42,893 nucleotides of DNA from Candidatus Hydrogenedentota bacterium (GCA_016791475.1 JAEUWI010000058.1:1-42893); one strand, 5' to 3'; counted from the first letter of the stretch, positions 34,661-42,893 are shown. Numbers and translations are program-made. Notes: a model not told the origin generated them from the letters alone.

Positions 34661-35437
34661 ATGAGCGGAACGAGCAGAACGCCCCTGGTTGCGGGCAACT
34701 GGAAAATGAACAAGCTGATCGGCGAGGCCGTGGCGACGGTGGAAGCGCTGAAGCCGCTGGTTTCGGGCGTTACGAATGTTGATATCGTGGTGTGCCCGGT
34801 CTTTACCGCGCTCCATGCCGCGAGCCAGGCGGCTCAGGGCAGCAATATTGAAGTCGGCGCGCAGAATGCCTACGTCAAGGAAAGCGGCGCCTACACCGGC
34901 GAGCTCAGCCCCCAGATGCTGAAGGACGCGGGCTGCACGTGGACCATTCTAGGCCATAGCGAACGCCGCCAGTATTTTGGTGAGACGGATGCCTTTTTGA
35001 ATGAGAAGCTTCACTTCGCGGTGAACGCGGGCCTCAAGGTGATGTTCTGCATCGGCGAGACCCTCGAAGAGCGCGAAGGCGGCAAGATGGACGATGTGCT
35101 GACGCGCCACGTGGTGGAAGGGCTCAAGGGCCTGACCGAGGCGCAGTTTGGGCAGGTCGCCATCGCTTATGAGCCCGTCTGGGCCATCGGTACGGGCGTG
35201 ACGGCAACGCCGGAGCAGGCGGAGTCGGCCCATTTGTTTGTACGTGATTTGGTGCGCAAGCACTTTGGCGATGTGGTGGCCGACGCCATCCGCATCCAAT
35301 ACGGCGGCAGCGCCAAGCCGGACAACGCGGCGGAGCTCATCTCGCAGCCCAACGTGGACGGTTTCCTCGTGGGTGGCGCGGCCCTCCAGGCGGACAGCTT
35401 CGCGGCGATCGTGAACGCGGTCAGCAACCACGGCTGA
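34661..35437 (+). CDS. tpiA: Triosephosphate isomerase
   Basis: Interconverts dihydroxyacetone phosphate and glyceraldehyde 3-phosphate in glycolysis and gluconeogenesis. The ATG at 34661 gives the classical start MSGTSRTPLVAGNWKMNKL and 258 residues. Catalytic motifs are NWKMNK (Lys), LGHSERR (His) and AYEPVWAIGTG (Glu), with phosphate-binding QYGGSAKPDNA and FLVGGAAL. GGGAAG is a modest ribosome site upstream. secG follows, a pairing (tpiA-secG) common in bacteria. Confidence 0.97.
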   Translation: MSGTSRTPLVAGNWKMNKLIGEAVATVEALKPLVSGVTNVDIVVCPVFTALHAASQAAQGSNIEVGAQNAYVKESGAYTGELSPQMLKDAGCTWTILGHSERRQYFGETDAFLNEKLHFAVNAGLKVMFCIGETLEEREGGKMDDVLTRHVVEGLKGLTEAQFGQVAIAYEPVWAIGTGVTATPEQAESAHLFVRDLVRKHFGDVVADAIRIQYGGSAKPDNAAELISQPNVDGFLVGGAALQADSFAAIVNAVSNHG

Positions 35438-35557
35438 GTCCGGACATTTTGTAAACGAAACTAACTTTCTGGTGCGGTGACAGTGCGTCGCCGGCCAAAA
35501 ACGTCGGGAAGGCCGGACACGGTTGCGACCCCGGTATCGCAGAGGAAATTAAGTAAC

Positions 35558-36088
35558 ATGCTGGATACGATTTTTAGTTGGAATACCGTGTGGTATCTGT
35601 TGTTGTTTCTTTATGTGCCGGCCTGCATCTTTCTGATCGTCATTGTGCTGCTCCAGAAGGGCAAGGGCGTGGGCTTTGCGGGCGCGTTTGGCGCGGGCCC
35701 CGGTGGCGCGGATGCCGTATTCGGCCCCCGTTCGTCCAAGAGCCTTCCCCAGAAGATTACCTATACCATGGCCGGGATCTTCATGACCCTGTCCCTGGCC
35801 ATGTCCATGTTGTCCGGCAATCTGGGCAGCAGTGTGGCGCCTTCCCTCGTGGAAGACACGGGTGTTGTGCCCCAGAACAACAGCGGCGGTGGCGTAAGCA
35901 GCATCGACGATCTGTTCAACGCCGCGCCGGCCGCCGAGGCCCCCGCCGCCGCGCCTGCCGCCGCTGCGCCCGCCGCTGAAGCGCCCGCGGCTGCCCCGGT
36001 CGTAGAGACGCCGGCTCCCGCCGCGGAAGCCCCTGCGCCGGCTGAAGCCCCCGCCGCCGAGGCCCCGGCCGCTCCCGCCGCTCAGTAA
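35558..36088 (+). CDS. secG: Preprotein translocase subunit SecG
   Basis: Small membrane subunit of the SecYEG channel. The ATG at 35558 starts MLDTIFSWNTVWYLLLFLYV; AGAGGA lies about 12 nt upstream. Two membrane segments are seen, about 12-33 and 68-85. The conserved cytoplasmic loop between them is LLQKGKGVGFAGAFGAGPGG. The C-terminal half (about 120-176) is an Ala/Pro/Glu-rich low-complexity tail that most SecG proteins lack, making this one 176 residues instead of about 75-120. It follows tpiA by 120 bp and has its own terminator. Confidence 0.93.
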   Translation: MLDTIFSWNTVWYLLLFLYVPACIFLIVIVLLQKGKGVGFAGAFGAGPGGADAVFGPRSSKSLPQKITYTMAGIFMTLSLAMSMLSGNLGSSVAPSLVEDTGVVPQNNSGGGVSSIDDLFNAAPAAEAPAAAPAAAAPAAEAPAAAPVVETPAPAAEAPAPAEAPAAEAPAAPAAQ

Positions 36089-36110
36089 CCAATCTCAATT
36101 TAATCAAATC

Positions 36111-36145
36111 AACGGCGCATCTCCGGAATGGGGATGCGCCGTTTT
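36111..36145 (+). terminator. Rho-independent terminator after secG
   Basis: AACGGCGCATC (36111-36121) and GATGCGCCGTT (36133-36143) form a perfect 11-bp stem with an 11-nt loop, followed by TTTTC (36142-36146). It lies 22 bp after the secG stop and ends the plus-strand run from rarA. Confidence 0.85.
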
Positions 36146-36324
36146 CTTATGGTTCGTCCGATGGCGCCCGACGAACACGGGGCCCGGCCAGGACAAGATG
36201 GGTGGCGAGTCCTTTCGGTTTGAAGGGATCCGCCGCAGACGCGCGAAGGCCATTTCCTTGACCGGCGGTGGGTGGGCAGGCGGTCATTTCCCGGGGGTGG
36301 CGCAATGCCGCCTTGGCGGTTTTC

Positions 36325-37371
36325 TTACAACATCCCCCGCAGGGCCGTGAGCAGTTCGTCGCACTCCTCGTCGGTGCCGATGGTGATGCGGAGCGCGTTT
36401 TCCAGCCTGCGGTAGTTGAAGTAGCGCACGAGGATGCCGTTCTCGCGGAGCTGTTCGAAGATCGTCTTCGCATTGGGCTGGCCGTGCCAGTGGGCCAACA
36501 AAAAGTTGGTCTGGGAATCGGGCACGTCGAAGCCCATGGCGATGAGTTCTTCGCGGACGCGCTCGCGGGTGACGCAGACGTTACCCGCGGAGATCTCCAT
36601 GTGGGCGTAGTCGTCCATGGCGGCGATGCCGACGGCCTGGGCGATGGCGTTCATGTTGTAGGAGTCTTTGGTTTTGAGGAATTCGTTGATGATGGCGGGA
36701 TTGGCCACGGCGGTGCCGATCCGCATGCCGGCGAGGCTGAAGGACTTGGAAAAGGTCCGCATGACGATGACGTTGTCGAATTGCTTCGGCAGATCGATGC
36801 AGGTGTCGTCGGCGAAGTCGGCGTAGGCTTCGTCGATGACCACGATGCCGTCGAACCCGGCGCAGAATCGCTCTACTTCCTTGCGGCTCGCCGCCACGCC
36901 CGTGGGCGCGTTGGGCCGCGTGAAGAAACACAGGCGCGCGGGTGTGTTGAAGAACTCCTCGGTTAGTTCATAGTTCTCGCCGAGATCGACGTACTTCAAG
37001 TTGCAGCCGTGGAGGGCGCAGAGCACCTCGTAGAGCGTGTAGGTGGGGTACATCGCCAGCACGTCGTCGCCGGGATCCACGAAGGTGCGCAGGGCCAACG
37101 CCAGCAACTCGTCCATGCCGTTGCCCGCGATGATCCAGTCGGCGCTTTCGTAGCCGTAGCGCCAGGCGCAGATCTCGCGAAACTCGCGAAAGACGGGATC
37201 GGGGTATTTCCGCAGGCGGTCGAGATCGAAATTGACCAGCGCCTCCTTCACGCGGGGCGAGGGCGGGTAGGGATTTTCGTTGGTGTTGAGCTTTACGAAG
37301 CGGCGGCCCTGGGGCTGCTCGCCGGGCACGTAGCCCTCCACGGGCTTCAACAATTCTCGCTGGTACTTCAC
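36325..37371 (-). CDS. hisC: Histidinol-phosphate aminotransferase
   Basis: PLP-dependent transaminase that makes histidinol phosphate from imidazole acetol phosphate in histidine synthesis. Of normal length (348 residues). Motifs are LNTNENPYPPSPRV, YPDPVFREFREICA, WIIAGNGMDELL, FTRPNAPTG, VVIDEAYADFADD and RTFSKSFSLAGMRIG, the last holding the PLP-binding Lys. It overlaps the end of hisD by 4 bp (ATGA), so the two are translationally coupled. Confidence 0.95.
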   Translation of the reverse strand: MKYQRELLKPVEGYVPGEQPQGRRFVKLNTNENPYPPSPRVKEALVNFDLDRLRKYPDPVFREFREICAWRYGYESADWIIAGNGMDELLALALRTFVDPGDDVLAMYPTYTLYEVLCALHGCNLKYVDLGENYELTEEFFNTPARLCFFTRPNAPTGVAASRKEVERFCAGFDGIVVIDEAYADFADDTCIDLPKQFDNVIVMRTFSKSFSLAGMRIGTAVANPAIINEFLKTKDSYNMNAIAQAVGIAAMDDYAHMEISAGNVCVTRERVREELIAMGFDVPDSQTNFLLAHWHGQPNAKTIFEQLRENGILVRYFNYRRLENALRITIGTDEECDELLTALRGML

Positions 37372-38672
37372 TGGCGAACCTCAATCGAGCGGGCGTGGGC
37401 CTGCAATTCTTCGGCTTCGGCGAAGGCGCGGATGTCGGCCGCGTCTTTGTGTAGCCGTTCCTTCGAGTAATAGAGCACGCTGGTCGTCTTGCGGAAATCT
37501 TCCGCGGTAAGGGGCGACGCAAAGCGCGCTTTCCGGCCGGTGGGCAGGATGTGGTTGGGCCCGGCGTAGTAATCGCCCACGGCCACGGGGGTCATCGCGC
37601 CGAGCATGATGGCCCCGGCGTGCCTGATCTTGTCCACCAGATTGCGGGGATACTCCACCTGCACGCTGAGGTGCTCGGGGGCGTAGAGATTGGTCAGATC
37701 GATGGCCTCCTGCATGGTACGCGTCTGGATCAGCACGCCGCAGTGCGATAGCGAGTGCTCGATGATCGTCTTGCGGGGCAGCCGGGCCGTCTCTTCTTCG
37801 AGCCGCTTCTTTACGGCCTCGACGAGGCGCGCCGACGGCGTGATCAGCACGGCCATGGCCTCTTCGTCGTGCTCCGCCTGGGCGAGCAGTTCCGCCGCCA
37901 CGTAGTTGGGGTTGGCGTGATCGTCCGCGAGCACGACCACTTCCGAAGGGCCCGCTTCACTGTCGATCTCCACGACGCCGCGCACGAGGGCCTTGGCCGC
38001 CGTGACAAAGGTGTTGCCCGGGCCGGTGATCTTGGTCACGGCCGGGACGGTCTCGGTTCCATAGGCCAACGCGGCAATGGACTGCGCGCCGCCGATGCGG
38101 AAGATGCGCGTGGCCCCGGCAATCCGGGCCGCCGCGAGCACCACGGGGTGGATGCCGCCCTTGTAGGAGGGCGGCGAAACCATGATGATCTCTTTCACGC
38201 CGGCCACGCGGGCGGGGGCAATGTTCATCAACACCGACGAGGGATAGAAGGCCTTGCCGCCGGGCACATAAACGCCGGCGCTCTCGATGGGCGTGATGCG
38301 CTGGCCGAGGACCGTGCCGTCGTCATAGGTTTCTTCCCAGGATTCGCGGAGGTGCTTGCTGTGGAAGCTGTGTATGTTTTCGTAGGCCCGCTTGAGGATC
38401 TGGATCATGCGCGGTTCGACCGTCTTGAGGGCCGCTTCGATCTCGGCGTGCGTCACCTCAAACTGGCCCGGCTCCAGTTCCACGCCGTCGAAGCGCTGCG
38501 TGAGATCGGCCAAGGCCTTGTCGCCCTCTTTGCGCACGGCCTCCACAATCCAGCGGGTCTGATCCAGTTTATCCTGGATCAACTGGCCCATCGTCTGCTT
38601 GTCGCCGTGCTGGCTCACCTGCCGCTTCAGTTTCTCGAAGGAGGCGTCGTCTGTAACCACGAATTCTTTCAT
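37368..38672 (-). CDS. hisD: Histidinol dehydrogenase
   Basis: NAD-dependent, zinc-containing enzyme that performs the last two oxidations of histidine synthesis (histidinol to histidine). The ATG at 38672 ([12 protein letters not shown]) has AGGA 7 nt upstream and gives 434 residues, normal for HisD. Motifs are [59 protein letters not shown] and [14 protein letters not shown] (with the zinc-binding Gln/His), ending in [20 protein letters not shown]. It is the first gene of the hisD-hisC pair. Other his genes are elsewhere. Confidence 0.96.
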   Translation of the reverse strand: MKEFVVTDDASFEKLKRQVSQHGDKQTMGQLIQDKLDQTRWIVEAVRKEGDKALADLTQRFDGVELEPGQFEVTHAEIEAALKTVEPRMIQILKRAYENIHSFHSKHLRESWEETYDDGTVLGQRITPIESAGVYVPGGKAFYPSSVLMNIAPARVAGVKEIIMVSPPSYKGGIHPVVLAAARIAGATRIFRIGGAQSIAALAYGTETVPAVTKITGPGNTFVTAAKALVRGVVEIDSEAGPSEVVVLADDHANPNYVAAELLAQAEHDEEAMAVLITPSARLVEAVKKRLEEETARLPRKTIIEHSLSHCGVLIQTRTMQEAIDLTNLYAPEHLSVQVEYPRNLVDKIRHAGAIMLGAMTPVAVGDYYAGPNHILPTGRKARFASPLTAEDFRKTTSVLYYSKERLHKDAADIRAFAEAEELQAHARSIEVRQ

Positions 38673-38722
38673 ACGGTATCCTGTCCAGAATATTTTTTTC
38701 GAAGGCGGCCTCGCGCGCAAGT

Positions 38723-38816
38723 CTTACCCCCCTTCCCCCCCCGCAATCGGGGAGGACCAGGAGGCTCACTTTGACACGCAAGGTTCCCCCCGCTTGCGGG
38801 GGGCCAGGGGGGTAAG
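38723..38816. repeat. GC-rich mirrored repeat upstream of hisD
   Basis: CTTACCCCCCTTCCCCCCCC (from 38723) is mirrored imperfectly by GGGGGGCCAGGGGGGTAAG (38798-38816). A second small palindrome, CCCCCCGCTTGCGGGGGG, lies at 38786-38803. It fills most of the 213-bp spacer between murA and hisD and could form a strong hairpin in read-through RNA. Confidence 0.55.
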
Positions 38817-38885
38817 CTCCCGGTTTGGCAAAGGCCTTTTCGACATTTTTATGGCCTCTCTAATATATTTCCAGAGCAGTATTGT

Positions 38886-40139
38886 CTACTCCCGCACCCG
38901 TTCGATATCCGCGCCGAGGCTGCTGAGCCGTTCTTCTATCCGCTCGTAGCCGCGGTCAATATGATACACTCGCGAAATCGCCGTCTCCCCCTGCTTCGCC
39001 ATCAATCCGGCAATCACCAGCGCGGCGCTGGCCCGCAGGTCCGACGCCATCACCGGCGCGCCGGAGAGCTGCTCCACGCCGCGCACGATGGCGGTGTTGC
39101 CGTCGAGGCTGATGTCCGCGCCCATGCGCGCCAGCTCCGCCACCTGCATGAAACGATTTTCGAATACGGTTTCTTTAATTCGGCTGACGCCCCGGGCCCG
39201 TGTCAACAGGGTCATCATCTGGGCTTGCAGGTCCGTGGCAAAGCCGGGGTAGGGCAGCGTGGTGATATCCACCGCGTTGATGCCGTTGGGGGCCGCCGCG
39301 CGGATCTTGTTGCCGTGGGTCTCCACCTCCGCGCCCGCCTCCTGCAGTTTCTTCAGGAAATTCGGCAGGTGATCCGCATTCGCATTCGCCACGGTCACGT
39401 CGCCGCCGGTCGCCACGCCCGCCACCAGAAAGGTGCCCGCCTCGATGCGGTCGGGCATCACAATGTGCTCCGCACCGCCCAGGGCATCCACACCGACGAT
39501 GGTGATCATGTCCGTGCCGGCGCCGGAGATGCGCGCGCCCATGGAATTCAAGAACAGGGCCAGATCTTCAATTTCCGGTTCGCGCGCCACATTCGTCAGG
39601 CGCGTCACGCCCTCCGCCAGCGTCGCCGCCATCATCAGGTTCTCCGTGGCGCCCACGCTGGGGAAGTCCATGGCGTGGTTTGCGCCGGTCAACTTGCCTT
39701 CCGCCAGCACATACCCCTCTTCTATGCGTATCGAAGCGCCCAGGGCCTCCAGCCCTTTCAGGTGGATATCCACCGGTCGCGCGCCGATGGCGCATCCGCC
39801 GGGCAGGGACACCTTGGTCTTGCCGAAGCGCGCCAGCAGCGGACCGAGCACGAAGAAGGAGGCCCGCATGCGACGCACGAGGTCATATTCCGCTTCGGGT
39901 TTGTTGATCGACTTCGGATCCAGCGTCATGGAGCGGCCCGTGAAATCGATGCCCACGCCCATGTCGCCCAGCAGCTTGTCCATGGAAAAAATGTCGTGCA
40001 GACAAGGTACGTTGTGCAGCACGCAGGTATCTTCGGCCAGCAGGGTTGCGGCCATGAGGGGCAGGGCGGCATTTTTTGCACCGCGCACCTGAACGGTGCC
40101 GTTGAGTGCCTTGCCGCCACGAATGAGAATTTTGTCCAC
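38886..40139 (-). CDS. murA: UDP-N-acetylglucosamine 1-carboxyvinyltransferase
   Basis: Transfers enolpyruvate from PEP to UDP-GlcNAc, the first committed step of peptidoglycan synthesis; target of fosfomycin. The start is taken as the GTG at 40139 (MDKILIRGGKALNG), which has AAGGA 7 nt upstream and gives 417 residues, standard for MurA; another GTG 27 bases further up has no such site. Motifs are VRGAKNAALPLMAATLL, PGGCAIGARPVDIHL with the catalytic Cys (the fosfomycin-sensitive form), PGFATDLQAQMM, ENRFMQVAELARMGADI and ASDLRASAALVIAG. It lies upstream of hisD-hisC on the same strand. Confidence 0.96.
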   Translation of the reverse strand: MDKILIRGGKALNGTVQVRGAKNAALPLMAATLLAEDTCVLHNVPCLHDIFSMDKLLGDMGVGIDFTGRSMTLDPKSINKPEAEYDLVRRMRASFFVLGPLLARFGKTKVSLPGGCAIGARPVDIHLKGLEALGASIRIEEGYVLAEGKLTGANHAMDFPSVGATENLMMAATLAEGVTRLTNVAREPEIEDLALFLNSMGARISGAGTDMITIVGVDALGGAEHIVMPDRIEAGTFLVAGVATGGDVTVANANADHLPNFLKKLQEAGAEVETHGNKIRAAAPNGINAVDITTLPYPGFATDLQAQMMTLLTRARGVSRIKETVFENRFMQVAELARMGADISLDGNTAIVRGVEQLSGAPVMASDLRASAALVIAGLMAKQGETAISRVYHIDRGYERIEERLSSLGADIERVRE

Positions 40140-40310
40140 CAGGTCGTCCTTCGGTTGTGGTCGCACGGATTATCCCGATGAAAAGCGGGAAAAACACGCG
40201 CTTCGGCCCGACGAAACACAACCGGCGGGCCGACTTAGGGTTGAGGGGAGAATTATGCCACAGCGGCGTGGGGCATTAATACCTTGCGGCGGGGTGGAAG
40301 GTTCCGCGGG

Positions 40311-40390
40311 GGATAAGACGGATAGGACGGATAGGACCGATGAAATCTGCCATCCGTCTTATCGGTCCTATCGGACGTATCCGTCCCAGG
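40311..40390. repeat. Mirrored GGATAGGAC tandem-unit element
   Basis: The left arm holds repeats of GGATAGGAC-type units (GGATAAGACGGATAGGACGG from 40311). The right arm holds the mirrored form (CCGTCTTATCGGTCCTATCG and on to GTATCCGTCCCAGG by 40390). It shares its unit with 20005-20107. It lies between divergent murA and the SRPBCC gene, so it is not explained as a terminator there. Confidence 0.65.
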
Positions 40391-40421
40391 GCGCCACAAA
40401 AACCGAACCCGTTCACTTTTC

Positions 40422-40450
40422 TTGACAAGATCCTCCGGGCAAGATAAAAT
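40422..40450 (+). promoter_or_regulatory. Near-consensus sigma-70 promoter
   Basis: A perfect TTGACA (40422-40427) and TAAAAT (40445-40450; 5 of 6) are separated by exactly 17 bp. The expected start falls about 40457, in the palindrome described next, and about 23 nt before the SRPBCC ATG. Confidence 0.75.
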
Positions 40451-40461
40451 GAACATGTTCA
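40450..40461. promoter_or_regulatory. Palindrome at the transcription start, candidate operator
   Basis: TGAACATGTTCA is a perfect 12-bp palindrome lying from the last base of the -10 box across the expected start site. Its position suits a repressor operator. ArsR/SmtB-type sites often contain TGAACA half-sites and SRPBCC genes are often under ArsR-type regulators, but none is seen in the window. Confidence 0.45.
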
Positions 40462-40479
40462 ACAAATGAGGAGGTTATC

Positions 40480-41484
40480 ATGAGCCCGCATCCCTTCACC
40501 CGCCCATGCGTCGCCGGTCTGCTTGCCGTTAGCCTGTTGCTCTTCATGTTCGGACTTTTCGCCACCGAATGGGTCGGTCATTACGGTTTCACGCTCTTCC
40601 AGGTACTCCCCGCGGCCGGCGGCTTCCTCGCGGTCCTGATCGCATCGCGGCCCGCCCGCGTTACCTTCGGGTGGGGCGTGGGGCTCAGTCTGATTCCCGT
40701 GGCCATCGGCGGCCTGCTGTTCCTGGCCACGGGCTTCGAGGGCTTCATCTGCCTGGTCATGGCGGCCCCCATCATGGTCTTCTTCGCCGCGCTTGGGGCG
40801 GTGATTGCCCTGATCGCGACCGGCGTCATTCCCTGGGTCGAAAACTGCTTTCATGTCCGGGGCTGCGGCGGCGGAGGGGGGCCGAAGGCCAACACCACAG
40901 CCCTGGTGATACTTCCGCTCGCGATCGCGCTCACAGTGGAGCCCCGCTTTCTCCCCCACCCGCCCACCCGCGAGGTCCGTTCCAGCGTGGTGGTCCGGGG
41001 GGACATCGCGAAGGTCTGGGAAACGGTCGTGGCTTTCCCTGAGATCACGTCGGCCCCCGGAGGCATCTTCGACTATGGCATCGCCTACCCCATTCGCGCG
41101 ACCATCGAAGGCACGGGCGTTGGCGCGATCCGGCGCTGCACCTTCAACACGGGCGACTTCGTGGAGCCCATCACCGCGTGGGAAGCGCCCCATCGCCTCG
41201 CCTTCGACGTGGTGGAGAACCCGCTGCCGATGAAGGAGTGGTCCTTCTGGGGCGATATAGACACGCCCCACCTCCACGGCTTCATGGTTTCCGAGCGCGG
41301 TCAGTTTGAGTTGACCGCGCAAGCCGACGGCACGGTGCTCCTGGAAGGGACGACCTGGTATCACCAGAACCTTTGGCCCAACGCCTACTGGGGGGCCGTT
41401 TCCGACGAAATCATCCACAAAATCCACGGGCGCGTGCTGGGGCACATAAGAGACGTGGTGGAAGGCAGATCGGGACTGTCTTGA
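40480..41484 (+). CDS. Membrane-anchored SRPBCC domain protein
   Basis: 334 residues: four hydrophobic segments (about 10-32, 38-56, 62-84 and 90-120), a Cys/Gly-rich loop (FHVRGCGGGGGPK), a fifth hydrophobic stretch near 142-155, then an SRPBCC (polyketide cyclase-like) domain at about 165-320 (VVVRGDIAKVWETVVAFPEI, ITAWEAPHRLAFDVVENPLP, GTTWYHQNLWPNAYW). SRPBCC domains form a hydrophobic ligand cavity; here it would be tethered to the membrane. GAGGAGG 5 nt before the ATG and a strong promoter suggest high expression when not repressed. The ligand is unknown. Confidence 0.8.
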   Translation: MSPHPFTRPCVAGLLAVSLLLFMFGLFATEWVGHYGFTLFQVLPAAGGFLAVLIASRPARVTFGWGVGLSLIPVAIGGLLFLATGFEGFICLVMAAPIMVFFAALGAVIALIATGVIPWVENCFHVRGCGGGGGPKANTTALVILPLAIALTVEPRFLPHPPTREVRSSVVVRGDIAKVWETVVAFPEITSAPGGIFDYGIAYPIRATIEGTGVGAIRRCTFNTGDFVEPITAWEAPHRLAFDVVENPLPMKEWSFWGDIDTPHLHGFMVSERGQFELTAQADGTVLLEGTTWYHQNLWPNAYWGAVSDEIIHKIHGRVLGHIRDVVEGRSGLS

Positions 41485-41696
41485 GGGGAAAACCTCGCAG
41501 GACGCCGGAAAGACGCGGCCCCGCCCGGGCCCAACCCGGTAGGTCGGCGCCCCGCCGGCCTCAGGGAGCGTATTCCTTTGCAGAATGGACATCCGGCCCG
41601 CCCGAAGGTACACTTTCCGTGGTGCGTGTTTACCGGGTGCTGGCCAGGTGGCCCCGCGATCTCCCCGGTGCGGCGTGTAGAGAAGAAACGAAGTTC

Positions 41697-42893
41697 ATGG
41701 GCAAGGCAAGCAGTACCCTCCAGTTATTGGCCGCGCTGTGCGGTGTGTTGCTCTCGTTTTGCGCGGGCTCGCAGGGCATCACCCAGATCTCCAAGGCTGT
41801 GCAGGTCGGCCGGGTCACCTGGATCGAGTCCATGGCCCTGGAAAGCATCGCGCAGATCGCAAAGGGCTACGAGGCCTACTACACGCTGGCCGCCACCACC
41901 GGGCCCAATTCCCTGGTGTACGCGCCGGTGGACCACACCCTTGACCCGCCGATTGTTGGCGCCTTCGCGGCTGTGCCCGATCTTGGGGCCGAGGCGGGCT
42001 TCGGCGCGATTGATTCCTTTGCGGTGGACAACGTTTCCGGCGCCTATTTTTTTGCCCATGAATCCGGGCTCTGGGGCGGCACCCTGACGCCGGGCAGTCT
42101 GCGCCAATACGCCGGCGGCGCCGTCGGCGGCCGCATCCTGGTTCAGGACCGCACGCTCGTATACACCACGGGCAACGCCGTGCACTTCGGGCAAATTGAT
42201 CGCGCAACAGGATTTTACGCCGACGGACCGGTCTCCCCGGCGACGCTCTTTGGCACGGGCCCCTATCTGATCGCGGGCAATCCGGCAAATAAGCATGTCT
42301 ATTTCTATGATATGGACCGGGAGATTTTTCGGTCTTCCGTGCCGCTGGCCAGCTTCACGGCCATTACCACGTTTGAGTCCATCGCGCTGCCGGTGGCGGT
42401 GCAGGTGGCCACGTGGAGCGCGTTTGGCATAGGCCCCGATGGACGGCTGTTTCTGGGAGGGCAAACCGGCGGTGAAAGCCCGACCAGCGTCGTCGCGTTT
42501 ACGGACGGGGACGACGGCAACGGCTGGACGGTGGTGGACACGGGGGTGCCCGGCGGGGCTGGTCGAACCATCGAGTGGGCCGGGCTGCCCGAGGCCTACG
42601 AGATCTATTTTGGCCGTGCGGCCAGTGTCTTCAAGGGCGATGAGGGCACCTGGGAAGCTATCCCGCGCGGCGCGAAGTCGGAGCCCGTTCCCGATGATGG
42701 CGTGGTGCGCCGTGACGCGTATAACCCGAAGATGCTCTATATCACGACCGCATCAGGACTGGCCGTATCCTTTGATCGCGGGGAAACACTTGAAAGTTTG
42801 TCGATTGGCGGCGAGGGCGAGGGCGAAGGCGAAGGCGAAGGTGAGGGTGAGGGTGAGGGTGAGGGCGAGGGCGAGGGCGAGGGCGAGGGCGAG
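41697..42893 (+). CDS. Secreted protein with (Gly-Glu)n tract, partial
   Basis: Open to the end of the window: 399 codons without a stop. It starts at the ATG at 41697, after a weak AGAGAAG, with a signal peptide (MGKASSTLQLLAALCGVLLS then FCAGSQG). The body has short repeated patterns of a beta-propeller or WD/YVTN kind (for example GRILVQDRTLVYTTGNAVHF, NKHVYFYDMDREIFRS, GPDGRLFLGGQTGG, NPKMLYITTASGLAVSFDRG), so a sensor-like or extracellular propeller is plausible. From 42810 the chain becomes GEGEGEG and runs out of the window. What follows is unknown; in related lineages such tracts are linkers before other domains. No family name is offered. Confidence 0.8.
   Translation, partial: MGKASSTLQLLAALCGVLLSFCAGSQGITQISKAVQVGRVTWIESMALESIAQIAKGYEAYYTLAATTGPNSLVYAPVDHTLDPPIVGAFAAVPDLGAEAGFGAIDSFAVDNVSGAYFFAHESGLWGGTLTPGSLRQYAGGAVGGRILVQDRTLVYTTGNAVHFGQIDRATGFYADGPVSPATLFGTGPYLIAGNPANKHVYFYDMDREIFRSSVPLASFTAITTFESIALPVAVQVATWSAFGIGPDGRLFLGGQTGGESPTSVVAFTDGDDGNGWTVVDTGVPGGAGRTIEWAGLPEAYEIYFGRAASVFKGDEGTWEAIPRGAKSEPVPDDGVVRRDAYNPKMLYITTASGLAVSFDRGETLESLSIGGEGEGEGEGEGEGEGEGEGEGEGEGEGE
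42810..42893 (+). repeat. (Gly-Glu)14 coding tract
   Basis: 84 bp encoding 14 Gly-Glu pairs (GGCGAG, GGCGAA and GGTGAG codon pairs mixed) reaches the last base of the window. The mixed codons show that the peptide repeat is selected or old rather than a fresh slippage product; the most distal part is pure GGCGAG. The true length is unknown. Confidence 0.9.

Noticed and set aside
36304-36324. CCGCCTTGGCGG hairpin followed by TTTTCTT next to the hisC stop
   Set aside because: The T-run is on the plus strand, so it is in the wrong orientation for hisC, and secG already has a stronger terminator; the 5-bp stem is also weak.

Overview
This is a GC-rich bacterial chromosome segment, densely coded on both strands, with no rRNA, tRNA, CRISPR array, phage module or transposase gene visible. 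Several traits suggest an uncultured Planctomycetes/Hydrogenedentota-like lineage. These are a secreted protein ending in a (Gly-Glu)n tract, an eight-PKD lipoprotein, a ceramidase-type secreted hydrolase, and intergenic spacers full of short mirrored repeats. 'Candidatus Hydrogenedentota' is my best guess from the (GE)n tail and PKD style; it is inference, not demonstrated.

Layout. 1-1213: gene-free and packed with decayed repeats, including two 20-bp direct repeats at the left edge that may be the end of an insertion element. 1214-8583 (minus): nadX, then rplU-rpmA-obgE-proB, then mtnA and a FapA/DUF342-like gene. The ribosomal protein-Obg-ProB order is a classic conserved block; the last two genes are less usual companions. 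8832-11381 (minus): an eight-PKD lipoprotein with a strong terminator. 11835-20007 (plus): a three-gene efflux operon of one lipoprotein adaptor and two different RND pumps, the first with an extra hydrophobic insertion; no outer-membrane channel gene is present. 20115-25806 (minus): a two-gene set related to 2-hydroxyacyl-CoA dehydratase activators, made of a 1257-residue double-ATPase protein with a Cys-rich N-terminus and a 584-residue partner. 26044-28375 (minus): a ceramidase-like secreted protein and a TPR-like protein. 28881-29747 (minus): a membrane-anchored protein built of Cys-containing SSEGE repeats with a three-unit superperiod.

30124-36088 (mostly plus): rarA, a brnT-brnA toxin-antitoxin pair (minus), a small membrane protein, a CocE/NonD-type secreted hydrolase, tpiA and secG with a clear terminator. 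36325-40139 (minus): hisD-hisC and murA. 40480-42893 (plus): a membrane-anchored SRPBCC protein behind a near-consensus promoter with a palindrome at the start site, then a secreted protein that runs off the window in a (GE)n tract.

The housekeeping genes (translation, GTPase, proline, histidine, methionine salvage, peptidoglycan, glycolysis, secretion) look intact. The least explained parts are the Cys-repeat protein, the activase pair with its Cys-rich leader, the RND pump insertion, and the mirrored tandem-unit repeats that recur in several spacers.
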